Shown here: in pieces, positions 17,852 to 24,697 of the stretch | Layout of the letters: the number at the start of each line of letters is the position of its first letter | How positions within the stretch are numbered: position 1 is the first letter of the stretch | Assembly (NCBI GenBank): GCA_964536965.1 | Contig: CAZIAL010000029.1 | Span: 1 to 43,437, forward strand | DNA: 43,437 nucleotides | Direction of reading: 5' to 3' | From: JACMQW01 sp964536965 | Lineage (GTDB): Bacteria; Bdellovibrionota; UBA1018 | The notes under the pieces: model-generated | The model's database searches: none | The model's input: only the letters and a program-made list of their open reading frames with translations | What the model was told of the DNA's origin: nothing | Translations under genes and position numbers: made by a program

Positions 17852-18115
17852 TTAGAATCCGGCTTCGGTATCGAGCTCGCGGCTCTCGGCGGCCATGGCT
17901 TGGATCTCGGACATGAACGCACAAGTCGCCGTGCAAGTTTCTTCCGTCGTATCGCCGGCATCGAGGAAGCTGATGTTTTCGCCGTTCGAAATCTGGCAGC
18001 TTTCGAATGCGCCGTCGTCGTCGTAGAGCGCGATCGACGTGCAGGATTCGTCGGCCATCGACGAACCGGTGGTCAGAAGGACGAGGATTCCGATCGAGAC
18101 CATGGAATGTTTCAT
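17852..18115 (-). CDS. Small secreted four-cysteine protein, paralogue A
   Basis: 87 residues with a signal peptide (about 1-21, ending SSMA). The mature part is acidic and has four cysteines spaced C-x14-C-x20-C-x3-C (C25, C40, C61, C65). It carries the element DDDGAFESC and ends its core with CTATCAFMSE. I do not recognise the family. The next gene upstream (18175-18480) encodes a protein with exactly the same cysteine spacing. Even cysteine number and export suggest two disulfides in the periplasm or outside the cell (inference). The start is ATG without a clear Shine-Dalgarno sequence. Confidence 0.72.
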   Translation of the reverse strand: MKHSMVSIGILVLLTTGSSMADESCTSIALYDDDGAFESCQISNGENISFLDAGDTTEETCTATCAFMSEIQAMAAESRELDTEAGF

Positions 18116-18174
18116 AATGGTTCAACCCACGTTCAGCAGTTTCGAGAAGAAAATTCGGAGTCAGGGACCGTGCT

Positions 18175-18480
18175 TCAGCGAGAAAACTTCGCCGCGGAGA
18201 TTTTTTGGTTTCGGCCGCCGCGCGCTCCGCTGACTTCGGCCATGATGTTACAGACCTGGGAACAACCGTTCTCGGACGAAGCATCTTTTCCGACGGAGTA
18301 CTCCCGATTTCCCATCCGGACGGTGCAGCCGGCATAGGCGCCGTCGCCGTCTTTCATGATCTGAGCGGAGCAGCTCGCCGCGGAAGCTTCGGTCGCGACC
18401 GCGAAGGCCATCGAGAGGAGAATCATGGAGACACCCAGGATTCGGTTGGAGTTTCGGACGTATCGTTTTGCGTTTCCCAT
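18175..18480 (-). CDS. Small secreted four-cysteine protein, paralogue B
   Basis: 101 residues from the ATG at 18480. A signal peptide (hydrophobic stretch ILGVSMILLSMAFAVA, ending ASA) precedes a mature part with cysteines C37, C52, C73 and C77: C-x14-C-x20-C-x3-C, identical to the neighbouring gene. Shared elements are SC, D-x-DGA, the C-x3-C pair and M-x-E just after it. The mature part of B is basic at its C-terminus (GGRNQKISAAKFSR), whereas A is acidic. The start is uncertain: a GTG at 18492 is also in frame, and the AGGAG at 18481-18485 (on the minus strand) is too close to the ATG. Function unknown. Confidence 0.68.
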   Translation of the reverse strand: MGNAKRYVRNSNRILGVSMILLSMAFAVATEASAASCSAQIMKDGDGAYAGCTVRMGNREYSVGKDASSENGCSQVCNIMAEVSGARGGRNQKISAAKFSR

Positions 18481-18623
18481 GCTCCTATACACATACGAAA
18501 AGGATGCCGTGACACACCCCGAGCCTAAGTCCTTGATATCGCGTGAAGACGGAAGGCGGGTCTTCTTTCACCCATGGATAAGTCCCAGTCGAGGTGACGT
18601 TCTGGGGCGTTTTTTCCGACTTT

Positions 18624-19169
18624 TTAGACAGTTTTCTCGAGTTCGACGAGGGTCAGGGGTCCTTGTTTATATCGGCTGTGGGCATGGCCATCCCCGATGG
18701 GAAAGGGTTCCGAGGCCCCGGTTCTTCGATAACCGCGACGTTCATAGTACGCGATGAGTTCTTCCCGGACGGAGATCACGGTCATCCGCACGCGGCGGGA
18801 ACCGTTCAGTTTCGACTGCGACTCGAAATGGTCGATAAGGCGGGATCCGATGCCGGCGCCCTGGAGACGCGGGCGCACGGAAATCATGCCGAGATAGGCG
18901 GTCTCGGGATCCTCCTGTCGGTAGAAAACCGAACCGAGTAACTCGCCCGAGTCCCCGTCGCAAGCCAGTTCGATCCACTCGGTTCGCCGGGGGTTCTCGA
19001 GAATTTTTCGGAGATCCGTTTCGTCAACGCGCACTCCGTCGAGAAGATCCGCTTCCGTGGTCCAACCCTCTTTCGAGCTCTCGCCCCGATAGGCGGAGTT
19101 CACCAGAGCGACCACCGCGGGAATATCCGCAAGCTCGGCACGCCTGAACTGGAGGTTTCTCGAGGTCAT
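18624..19169 (-). CDS. GNAT family N-acetyltransferase
   Basis: 181 residues covering one GNAT domain: an N-terminal FRRAELADIPAVVALVNSAY segment, the acetyl-CoA binding motif SVRPRLQGAGIGSRLI (motif A), and a C-terminal AYYERRGYRRTG motif. The enzyme would acetylate an amine; the substrate cannot be predicted. The ATG at 19169 overlaps the TGA of the YkgJ-like gene, which decides against the longer open frame reaching 19553. Last gene of the NTF2/ABC-F/YkgJ/GNAT run. Confidence 0.88.
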   Translation of the reverse strand: MTSRNLQFRRAELADIPAVVALVNSAYRGESSKEGWTTEADLLDGVRVDETDLRKILENPRRTEWIELACDGDSGELLGSVFYRQEDPETAYLGMISVRPRLQGAGIGSRLIDHFESQSKLNGSRRVRMTVISVREELIAYYERRGYRRTGASEPFPIGDGHAHSRYKQGPLTLVELEKTV

Positions 19170-19615
19170 CCGCGGTCCGAGTCCGTTTTTTTCAGCGGAG
19201 AGATCGGGTCTTGCGCGAGCAACGCTTCGATCTCCGATTTCGAAAAGAGCCGTCCCTTGCCGACGCCTGGGCAAAAGGTGGTCATCTCGTTCGTCCATGT
19301 CTTCGCATTCATGTTTTCCGGCCAGAACGGCCAGGTCCGGCACTGGGCGGGACGCGCCTCGTAGACCGAACAGCGTTTGCCGTCCAGAAACTGGCAGTCG
19401 GCTTCCGGGTCCTTCAGATGGAAATATCCGTTCGTCTTCGCGCAGAATTTGCGCGTGAAGCTTCCGAGCGTTATTTCCAGGTGCGTGGCGAATCGGCGGC
19501 GATCGGCCAAAGTCAGATAGACGTATCCATGCGTTCCCCGGGAGGCGCAGCATTTTCCGCTCCCTTGGCAGCTGAAGCGAATGCCGTCAGCGTAGAATTT
19601 TGGATCCGGTCTCAT
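19166..19615 (-). CDS. YkgJ-type zinc/iron-chelating cysteine-cluster protein
   Basis: 149 residues with the characteristic cysteine pattern: CQGSGKCC near the N-terminus, then single cysteines in FCAKTNGYF, ADCQFLDGKRCSVYEARPAQCRTWPF, and a late FCPG. The family (YkgJ/Fli-associated Cys cluster) is predicted to bind zinc or iron; its biological role is unclear. The ATG at 19615 overlaps the TGA of the ABC-F gene. A second member of the family lies at 35279-35671. Confidence 0.85.
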   Translation of the reverse strand: MRPDPKFYADGIRFSCQGSGKCCASRGTHGYVYLTLADRRRFATHLEITLGSFTRKFCAKTNGYFHLKDPEADCQFLDGKRCSVYEARPAQCRTWPFWPENMNAKTWTNEMTTFCPGVGKGRLFSKSEIEALLAQDPISPLKKTDSDRG

Positions 19616-21459
19616 GATTTCTCCAGCACGGTCAGTTCCTGTAACACCTGTTCGCGTTCCTCGGCCGCCGCGAGCCATTTTGCCTCGGCCTCGCTCAGGC
19701 CCAGCTGGACCCGGCCCATCTCTTCGATGGTCTGCTGGGGTTCGACGCCGTCGGTGAGTTTAGCGTTCAGAATCTCCAGCTTGCGCGACCCTTCGAGCAT
19801 TTGGCGATCGAGCGTTGTGATCGTCGTATCGAGCTGCCGGCGGCGGCGCTCGAGATTCTTTTTGGTTTCGCGATAGAGAGCGCCGCCCGAGCGCGGAGTC
19901 GCGGCGTCCTCCGCCCCGCCGGCGCGGGATCCTGGGGATTCGGACGCTGCGGATGGATTTTTCTGCAAAGTGAAGAAGGCGCCCTTCTCCACGCTCCACA
20001 CATACTCGTCATAAGAACCCGGGTAGAGATTCGCCCGTCCGCCTGCGATCTCGAGTATTTTCGTGGCGATTCGACGAACGAAGCTTCGGTCGTGGGATAC
20101 GATTACGAGCGCGCCCGGGTAACTCTGGAGGGCCTGGGTGAGCGCTTCCACCGTTTGGAAATCCATATGGTTGGTCGGTTCGTCGAGCACGAGGCAAGAT
20201 GCCTTCTGGAGCAGGACCTGGCCAAGCGCGACCCGCGAACGCTCGCCACCCGAAAGCACGCTGACGGGCTTTCGAACGTCGTCGCCGGAAAACAAGAGGG
20301 ATCCGGCGAGATCCAGGATGTCCTGCGGGAGTACGTCGCGGTGGGCTTTGCGCTGGAGAGCTTCGAAGACGGTGTCCGTCGGGAGGAGCTCTTCAGCGAC
20401 GAACTGGTTGAAGAAAGCCAGCGTCGACTCGAATCCGTATTCGATCGTTCCGCGTTTCGGAGCGAGCCGTCCGGCGATCGCTTTAAGCAGGGTGCTCTTT
20501 CCCGCGCCGTTCAGCCCTACGACCGCCAGATGGTTTCCGGCCGCGAGCTTCACGTCGAGGCCGGAAAGTACGGTCTTCTCACCGTAACCGAGCTCGACCC
20601 CGTCCATGGCCAATACGAGTTTTCCCGTGCGTGCCGGAGCGGGTATGCGGATCCGCGCCGTGACGGGGACCGGCTTGATTTCGATCGTTTCCATCCGGTC
20701 GAGCGACTTCAGCCGCGACTGCGCCTGCGAGGCCTTCGTGGCTTTGGCCCCGAAGCGGGCGACGAAGTCGAGGACCTGTTTTCGCTTTTCCGCGAGCGAA
20801 AGGGCCCGGGATTCGAGCTGGGTGCGAAGCAAGGATTTCTGCTCGAAGTAATCGTCGATGTTGCCGTTGTACTTCGTGATCTCTCCGGCTTCGACCTCGA
20901 GGATGTGGTCGGTCGTCCGGCGGAGGAACTCCCGGTCGTGCGAAATAAGGAGGAACGCTCCTGAATAGTTCTGCAGGAATTTTTCGAGCACGAGGAGCGT
21001 CTCGAGATCGAGGTAGTTCGTCGGCTCGTCGAGCAGCATCAGATTCGGTCCGGTACCGATCAGGCGCAATAGCTTGGCGCGCATGCGGTATCCGCCGCTC
21101 AGAGACGCGATGGGACTCGCATAATGTCTTTCCTCGAGGCCGAGACCGCGCCCGAGTGACTTCAGTTCCCAGATCGGAAGAGTCGCGTCTCGCTCGACGA
21201 AGGATTCGACCGTTTCGCCTTCGAACCAGGTATCGTGCTGGGCGAGATATCCGAGCCGTAGCTCCCGGGCCTTCACGAGCCGTCCCGAGTCGAGAGATTG
21301 TTCACCGTTCAGGATCTTGAAAAGGGTGGTTTTCCCCGCCCCGTTCGGACCGATGACGCCGACGTGTTCGCCTTCGTTGATCGCGAACGAGCCGTCTTCG
21401 AAAAGACTGCGCGACCCGAACGATTTGGATCCGTTCTGGAGCTGGATCAGATTGTCCAA
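19612..21459 (-). CDS. ABC-F family ribosome-associated ATPase (Uup-like)
   Basis: 615 residues with two ABC cassettes and no membrane domain: Walker A GPNGAGKTT (37-45) and GLNGAGKST, signatures SLSGGYRMR and VLSGGERSR, and Walker B LLDEPTNYLD and LDEPTNHMD, the latter two followed by DE-PTN motifs typical of ABC-F. A charged C-terminal coiled coil of about 90 residues resembles the Uup C-terminal domain. ABC-F proteins bind the ribosomal E site and relieve stalled translation. The start is TTG at 21459-21457 with GGAG 6 bases upstream; it lies 12 bases after the NTF2-like gene. Which ABC-F subfamily (Uup, YheS, YdiF) cannot be settled by eye. Confidence 0.93.
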   Translation of the reverse strand: MDNLIQLQNGSKSFGSRSLFEDGSFAINEGEHVGVIGPNGAGKTTLFKILNGEQSLDSGRLVKARELRLGYLAQHDTWFEGETVESFVERDATLPIWELKSLGRGLGLEERHYASPIASLSGGYRMRAKLLRLIGTGPNLMLLDEPTNYLDLETLLVLEKFLQNYSGAFLLISHDREFLRRTTDHILEVEAGEITKYNGNIDDYFEQKSLLRTQLESRALSLAEKRKQVLDFVARFGAKATKASQAQSRLKSLDRMETIEIKPVPVTARIRIPAPARTGKLVLAMDGVELGYGEKTVLSGLDVKLAAGNHLAVVGLNGAGKSTLLKAIAGRLAPKRGTIEYGFESTLAFFNQFVAEELLPTDTVFEALQRKAHRDVLPQDILDLAGSLLFSGDDVRKPVSVLSGGERSRVALGQVLLQKASCLVLDEPTNHMDFQTVEALTQALQSYPGALVIVSHDRSFVRRIATKILEIAGGRANLYPGSYDEYVWSVEKGAFFTLQKNPSAASESPGSRAGGAEDAATPRSGGALYRETKKNLERRRRQLDTTITTLDRQMLEGSRKLEILNAKLTDGVEPQQTIEEMGRVQLGLSEAEAKWLAAAEEREQVLQELTVLEKS

Positions 21460-21471
21460 TCGAACTCCGAA

Positions 21472-21870
21472 TTACGACCAGATGGCGTCGTAGGCGTAGA
21501 GGTCGCGCGGGTATTCATACCAGGCGACCGGCTTCCCGTTCTCGATGCGCCAGACCTGCGCCGTGCGATATTCGACCGTCTTTCCGGCGCGGTCGAATTT
21601 TACGGACGCCAGGGCTACGGCGTGGCGATCGCTCGCGAGCACATCGTGAACTTCGAGGGCATACGCGCCGCCGGACAATTCTTTCAGCTTCGCCATCAGT
21701 TCCGAGGCGAAAGTCGTGCGATCGTACTTTCCGGCGAGCCGGCTCTTGCCCGCGATCTGGAAGGTGATCTTCGGATCACAGGCCTCGAGGACGGCATTCG
21801 CATCGCCGCGCGAGAAGGCTTGATAGATCGATTCGATCGTCTGGCGGTTCTTCGTGAAATCGGCGGTCAT
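21472..21870 (-). CDS. NTF2-like/SnoaL-like family protein
   Basis: 132 residues with the cone-shaped alpha+beta pattern of the SnoaL/NTF2-like fold: an N-terminal helix pair (ESIYQAFSRGDANAVLEACD), a strand, then DRHAVALASVKFDRAGKTVEYRTAQVWRIENGKPVAWYEYP. Members act as small isomerases, hydrolases or ligand-binding proteins; nothing here fixes the reaction. The ATG is preceded by AGGAG. It is the first gene of the run leading to the ABC-F gene. Confidence 0.8.
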   Translation of the reverse strand: MTADFTKNRQTIESIYQAFSRGDANAVLEACDPKITFQIAGKSRLAGKYDRTTFASELMAKLKELSGGAYALEVHDVLASDRHAVALASVKFDRAGKTVEYRTAQVWRIENGKPVAWYEYPRDLYAYDAIWS

Positions 21871-21949
21871 GCGGTTCTCCTGAGAAAAGGGCGTTCGGAT
21901 TCGGTCGTCTGGGTTTCGAGAACTTGCATCTCAAGCCGTAGCGAACGTG

Positions 21950-22606
21950 TCAATTCCGGAGCTGCCGCAGGAACTTCTCGACGGCGCTTCCTCGCGGAAA
22001 ACGATCGTCGATGCGTTTTCTCGCCGCGGAAAGCTCGGTGCCCTGCGCCTCCTCCCAGAGGTCTTCGAAGAGGTGACGGGTCGCCCCGACGGCGAGCGAC
22101 GGGAATGCGCCGTCCTCGACCTCGCCGAAACCCACGATCAGGAGCTTCTGCCAGAGCGCGCGCAGGGCTTTCTCGTAGGTGGACTCGAAGAACTTCCCGC
22201 GCAGTTCGGTCGCGGCCTTCAGCTGCTTGGTCGAAAGGGGCGAGTCCGCTTCGAGCGTCTCGAGGATGCGCCGGGATTCTTCCGTCAGCTGGCGCCGGTC
22301 GAGCCGGGTCCCGCCCAGGTCGGCGAGTAGATCCACGAAGAGAGGTCGTGAAAAGAAAGTGGCCCGGCCGCGGAACCACTTCGCATAGACCACCTTGCCT
22401 GAGCCCGAGAGTTCGGTTTTTAGATGCCAGATGTCGGCGACCCGATCATCTCCGTCGGAATCCCATTCCCAGCGCATTTCCTCGCCGGGAAAAAATTCGG
22501 ACCAAAGCGAGAGCGGCTCCGGACGGTTATCGATCGGGTAGACGAGGAGCATTCCTCGCTTTTCGATATGTTTCACCGCTTGGCCGCGCGACACGGATCG
22601 AGCCAT
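21950..22606 (-). CDS. Hypothetical protein, possibly AlkZ-related winged-helix protein
   Basis: 218 residues, soluble. The segment VADIWHLKTELSGSGKVVYAKWFRGRATFFSRPLF (split here around residues 55-90) resembles proteins labelled AlkZ-related, and the C-terminal half (TEESRRILETLEADSPLSTKQLKAATEL) looks like winged-helix DNA-binding structure. AlkZ/YcaQ are DNA glycosylases for crosslinks, but this protein is much shorter and I cannot identify their catalytic motif. Its ATG shares one base with the TGA of the arfB gene (TGATG), so the two are translationally coupled. Function unproven. Confidence 0.6.
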   Translation of the reverse strand: MARSVSRGQAVKHIEKRGMLLVYPIDNRPEPLSLWSEFFPGEEMRWEWDSDGDDRVADIWHLKTELSGSGKVVYAKWFRGRATFFSRPLFVDLLADLGGTRLDRRQLTEESRRILETLEADSPLSTKQLKAATELRGKFFESTYEKALRALWQKLLIVGFGEVEDGAFPSLAVGATRHLFEDLWEEAQGTELSAARKRIDDRFPRGSAVEKFLRQLRN

Positions 22607-23028
22607 CAGAATTCGATCTTTCCGCGAAGCTTCTTCTTCTCCGCGATCCGGGATTTGCCTTCGCGATTCTTTCGTTTGCTCGAGCGCGTCGGACGCGTAT
22701 CGCGCCGAATCTTCTCGACGGCGAGCGCTTCCTTTATCAGCGCCGCGAGCTTCGCGGCGCAGTCGTCCTTGTTTTGTTTTTGGTCGCGATGGCGATCACT
22801 CGTGAGCACCAGACAGCCCTCCGTCGTGAGACGAGTCGCAAGTTTAGTGCGCAAACGATCGCGAACTTCGGGGGGCACGGAGGGACTTCCTTCGAGATCC
22901 CACCGCAGCACGGCCTTGCTATTCACTTTATTCACGTTCTGGCCGCCGGGGCCGGAGCTTCGCGCGTAGGTGAATTCGAGTTCGGATTCCGGGACGGCGT
23001 AGCCCGTCGATCGAGGCAGGATTTTCAG
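22606..23028 (-). CDS. arfB: Alternative ribosome-rescue hydrolase ArfB, CTG start
   Basis: The frame contains the release-factor GGQ motif (SSGPGGQNVNKVN) followed by a basic C-terminal tail rich in K and R, as in ArfB/YaeJ, which frees peptides from ribosomes stalled without a stop codon. No ATG, GTG or TTG occurs in frame upstream of the GGQ motif for a long distance. The CTG at 23028-23026 overlaps the TGA of the upstream transporter gene (CTGA) and gives a 140-residue product beginning (M)KILPRSTGYAVPESELEF, which is the usual ArfB length and N-terminal pattern. The nearest ordinary start, a GTG at 22935, lies after GGQ and would give an inactive protein. A frameshift in the assembly is the alternative. 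Confidence 0.8.
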   Translation of the reverse strand: MKILPRSTGYAVPESELEFTYARSSGPGGQNVNKVNSKAVLRWDLEGSPSVPPEVRDRLRTKLATRLTTEGCLVLTSDRHRDQKQNKDDCAAKLAALIKEALAVEKIRRDTRPTRSSKRKNREGKSRIAEKKKLRGKIEF

Positions 23029-23900
23029 GCGTTCACCGCCGCGCCCGCGGATCGCCGTTTCGCCGCCGAATTCAGGATGAAAGTGAAGAGCCCGGCCGTG
23101 ATGAACATGATGATGCTGTAAATGGCGGCCGGCATCGCATAGGCGTAAACCTCGAGGACCGAAAGCGCGATGTAGATCGCAAGCGTGCTGTTATGGAGGC
23201 CGATCTCCATCGCGATCGCCACGGACTGATTCTTCGTCAGATTCAGCATCGACGGGAGGAAGTATCCGATCGCCATGCTGAGCAGGTTGAACGCCAGGGT
23301 CGCTCCGCCGAGGATCGCGAAGCTCGACATCAGCGACTCGCGCTCCTGGGCCACGGCGGCGATGATGAGAACCAGCAGGAATACGATCGAAAAGGTGCGA
23401 ACCGGACGATCCATCTTCTGGGCGAACGCCTGTTTCTTCTGGCGGACGATCATTCCAAGAATGACCGGAATGAGGACGATCGCGAAAACTTCGATCGCTT
23501 TCGAAAACTGGAGTCCGATCGAGCGATCGGACTCGGCGAAATGGGCGATGGCGAAACCTACGATCAGCGGGAGCGTCACCGCCGCGAGCACGCTGTTGAT
23601 CGCGGTCAGCGTAATGTTCAGGGCGACGTCGCCGTGCGCGAGATGGGAGAAGATATTCGCGGTCACCCCGCCCGGACTCGCCGCCAGGATCATCATGCCG
23701 ATCGAAAATTCGTTCGAGAGCCCGAATGCCTTACTCAACCCGAAGGCCAGGGCGGGTAACGCGAGCATCTGGGTCAGTAATCCGACGATCACCGGTTTCG
23801 GGAACGAGAGCACGCGCCTAAAATCTCCCCAAGTCAGGGTCAGCCCTAAACCAAACATGATGAAGGCGAGACCGAGCGGAAGAAATTTTGCGGCGAGCAT
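23025..23900 (-). CDS. Bile acid:sodium symporter (BASS/SBF) family transporter
   Basis: 291 residues, strongly hydrophobic, with about nine or ten transmembrane helices. The SBF signatures are clear: ASPGGVTANIFSHLAHGDVALN (about 93-115) near the crossover region and EIGLHNSTLA (about 240-249), which holds the conserved Glu and Asn of the sodium sites. The family couples sodium to uptake of organic anions; in bacteria the substrates range from bile acids to pantoate and 2-keto acids. Substrate here is unknown. First gene of a coupled set with arfB and the AlkZ-like gene. Confidence 0.9.
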   Translation of the reverse strand: MLAAKFLPLGLAFIMFGLGLTLTWGDFRRVLSFPKPVIVGLLTQMLALPALAFGLSKAFGLSNEFSIGMMILAASPGGVTANIFSHLAHGDVALNITLTAINSVLAAVTLPLIVGFAIAHFAESDRSIGLQFSKAIEVFAIVLIPVILGMIVRQKKQAFAQKMDRPVRTFSIVFLLVLIIAAVAQERESLMSSFAILGGATLAFNLLSMAIGYFLPSMLNLTKNQSVAIAMEIGLHNSTLAIYIALSVLEVYAYAMPAAIYSIIMFITAGLFTFILNSAAKRRSAGAAVNA

Positions 23901-23956
23901 GGCGAACCCTTTCGTCGATTTAGGACAGCGGGATGTTTTACAGCGACGAAAGATCC

Positions 23957-24670
23957 TTACAGGACCGGAGTCTCGATCGTGATCGAACCCTCGCCATCCA
24001 TGATCTTCCGGCTGTTTCCATCGATGATCCGATCAGTCAGGCCGCCCGTCCAGACAGAATTTGCACGATGGACGCCTTCCTCGAAGTTTCCACCGCGCCG
24101 CCAGTTCCGCATGAAGTTTCGGAGATCGACCGACCAGTTCGAATCCACGCCCAAAGACCCGGAAACGGCGAGAAAACCGGCTTTCAGCCAGTCGGAGTTA
24201 TGCGTTTCGCCGTAGCAGGCGTCGGAATACAGGGCGCGTAGTTTCCGCGGGGCGCCGCCTTCCGCCGTTTCGAGGCGGAGAATGTCGGCGGCAAGTAAAG
24301 AGCTCGAGTAGTACCCGTCGACGAAGCCGACCATGCTCGGCACTCCGTGGACATAGATGATGACGTCCGTAGCTTTGACCGCGGGGTCGTTTTCGGCCTC
24401 GAGGATGGCGCGAAGGAGATTTTCCCGCGTCGCCTCTCCCTTTTCGAAGAGATGGATCTTGCGGTAGTGTTTGCGCAGATCCCGACGGATTTTCTTCGCG
24501 GCTCTCTTTTCTTCGTATTTGTACAGTGCGACGTACTTGGCGGCTTTTTCCGACAGGTTCACGATCGCGATCAGATCCCGTTCCTCGCGGCGAACGGGCT
24601 CGTTGGCTTGGGCGAAAGAGACGGTGAAAGCGCTGATCAGCAGGGTCACGAATTTTGCGAGTCGAATCAT
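23957..24670 (-). CDS. Secreted protein with caspase-like (clan CD) His/Cys motifs
   Basis: 237 residues with a signal peptide (1-22, ending AQA). I do not recognise a named family, but two segments look like the catalytic pair of clan CD cysteine peptidases: a hydrophobic strand ending in His-Gly (DVIIYVHG, H108-G109) and a second ending in Asp-Ala-Cys (RALYSDACYGE, C152). Caspases, metacaspases and gingipains share this arrangement. The remainder is charged and rich in K/R before residue 70. It follows the papain-like gene by 27 bases and has GGGAG before the ATG. Likely periplasmic or exported hydrolase; substrate unknown. The assignment is by motif only. Confidence 0.72.
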   Translation of the reverse strand: MIRLAKFVTLLISAFTVSFAQANEPVRREERDLIAIVNLSEKAAKYVALYKYEEKRAAKKIRRDLRKHYRKIHLFEKGEATRENLLRAILEAENDPAVKATDVIIYVHGVPSMVGFVDGYYSSSLLAADILRLETAEGGAPRKLRALYSDACYGETHNSDWLKAGFLAVSGSLGVDSNWSVDLRNFMRNWRRGGNFEEGVHRANSVWTGGLTDRIIDGNSRKIMDGEGSITIETPVL

Positions 24671-24697
24671 CCTTGAGTCTCCCGGGTTAGACAGGTT

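Noticed and set aside
19170..19553. Longer N-terminus for the GNAT protein
   Set aside because: It lies over the YkgJ-like gene in another frame; the ATGA overlap at 19166-19169 gives a standard GNAT length.
22606..22935. GTG at 22935 as the start of arfB
   Set aside because: It lies just after the GGQ motif, so the product would lack the catalytic residues that are clearly encoded upstream in the same frame.
21298..23121. Plus-strand frame of 607 codons spanning several minus-strand genes
   Set aside because: It crosses gene ends and intergenic sequence of four supported minus-strand genes and has an arginine-rich, unstructured product.
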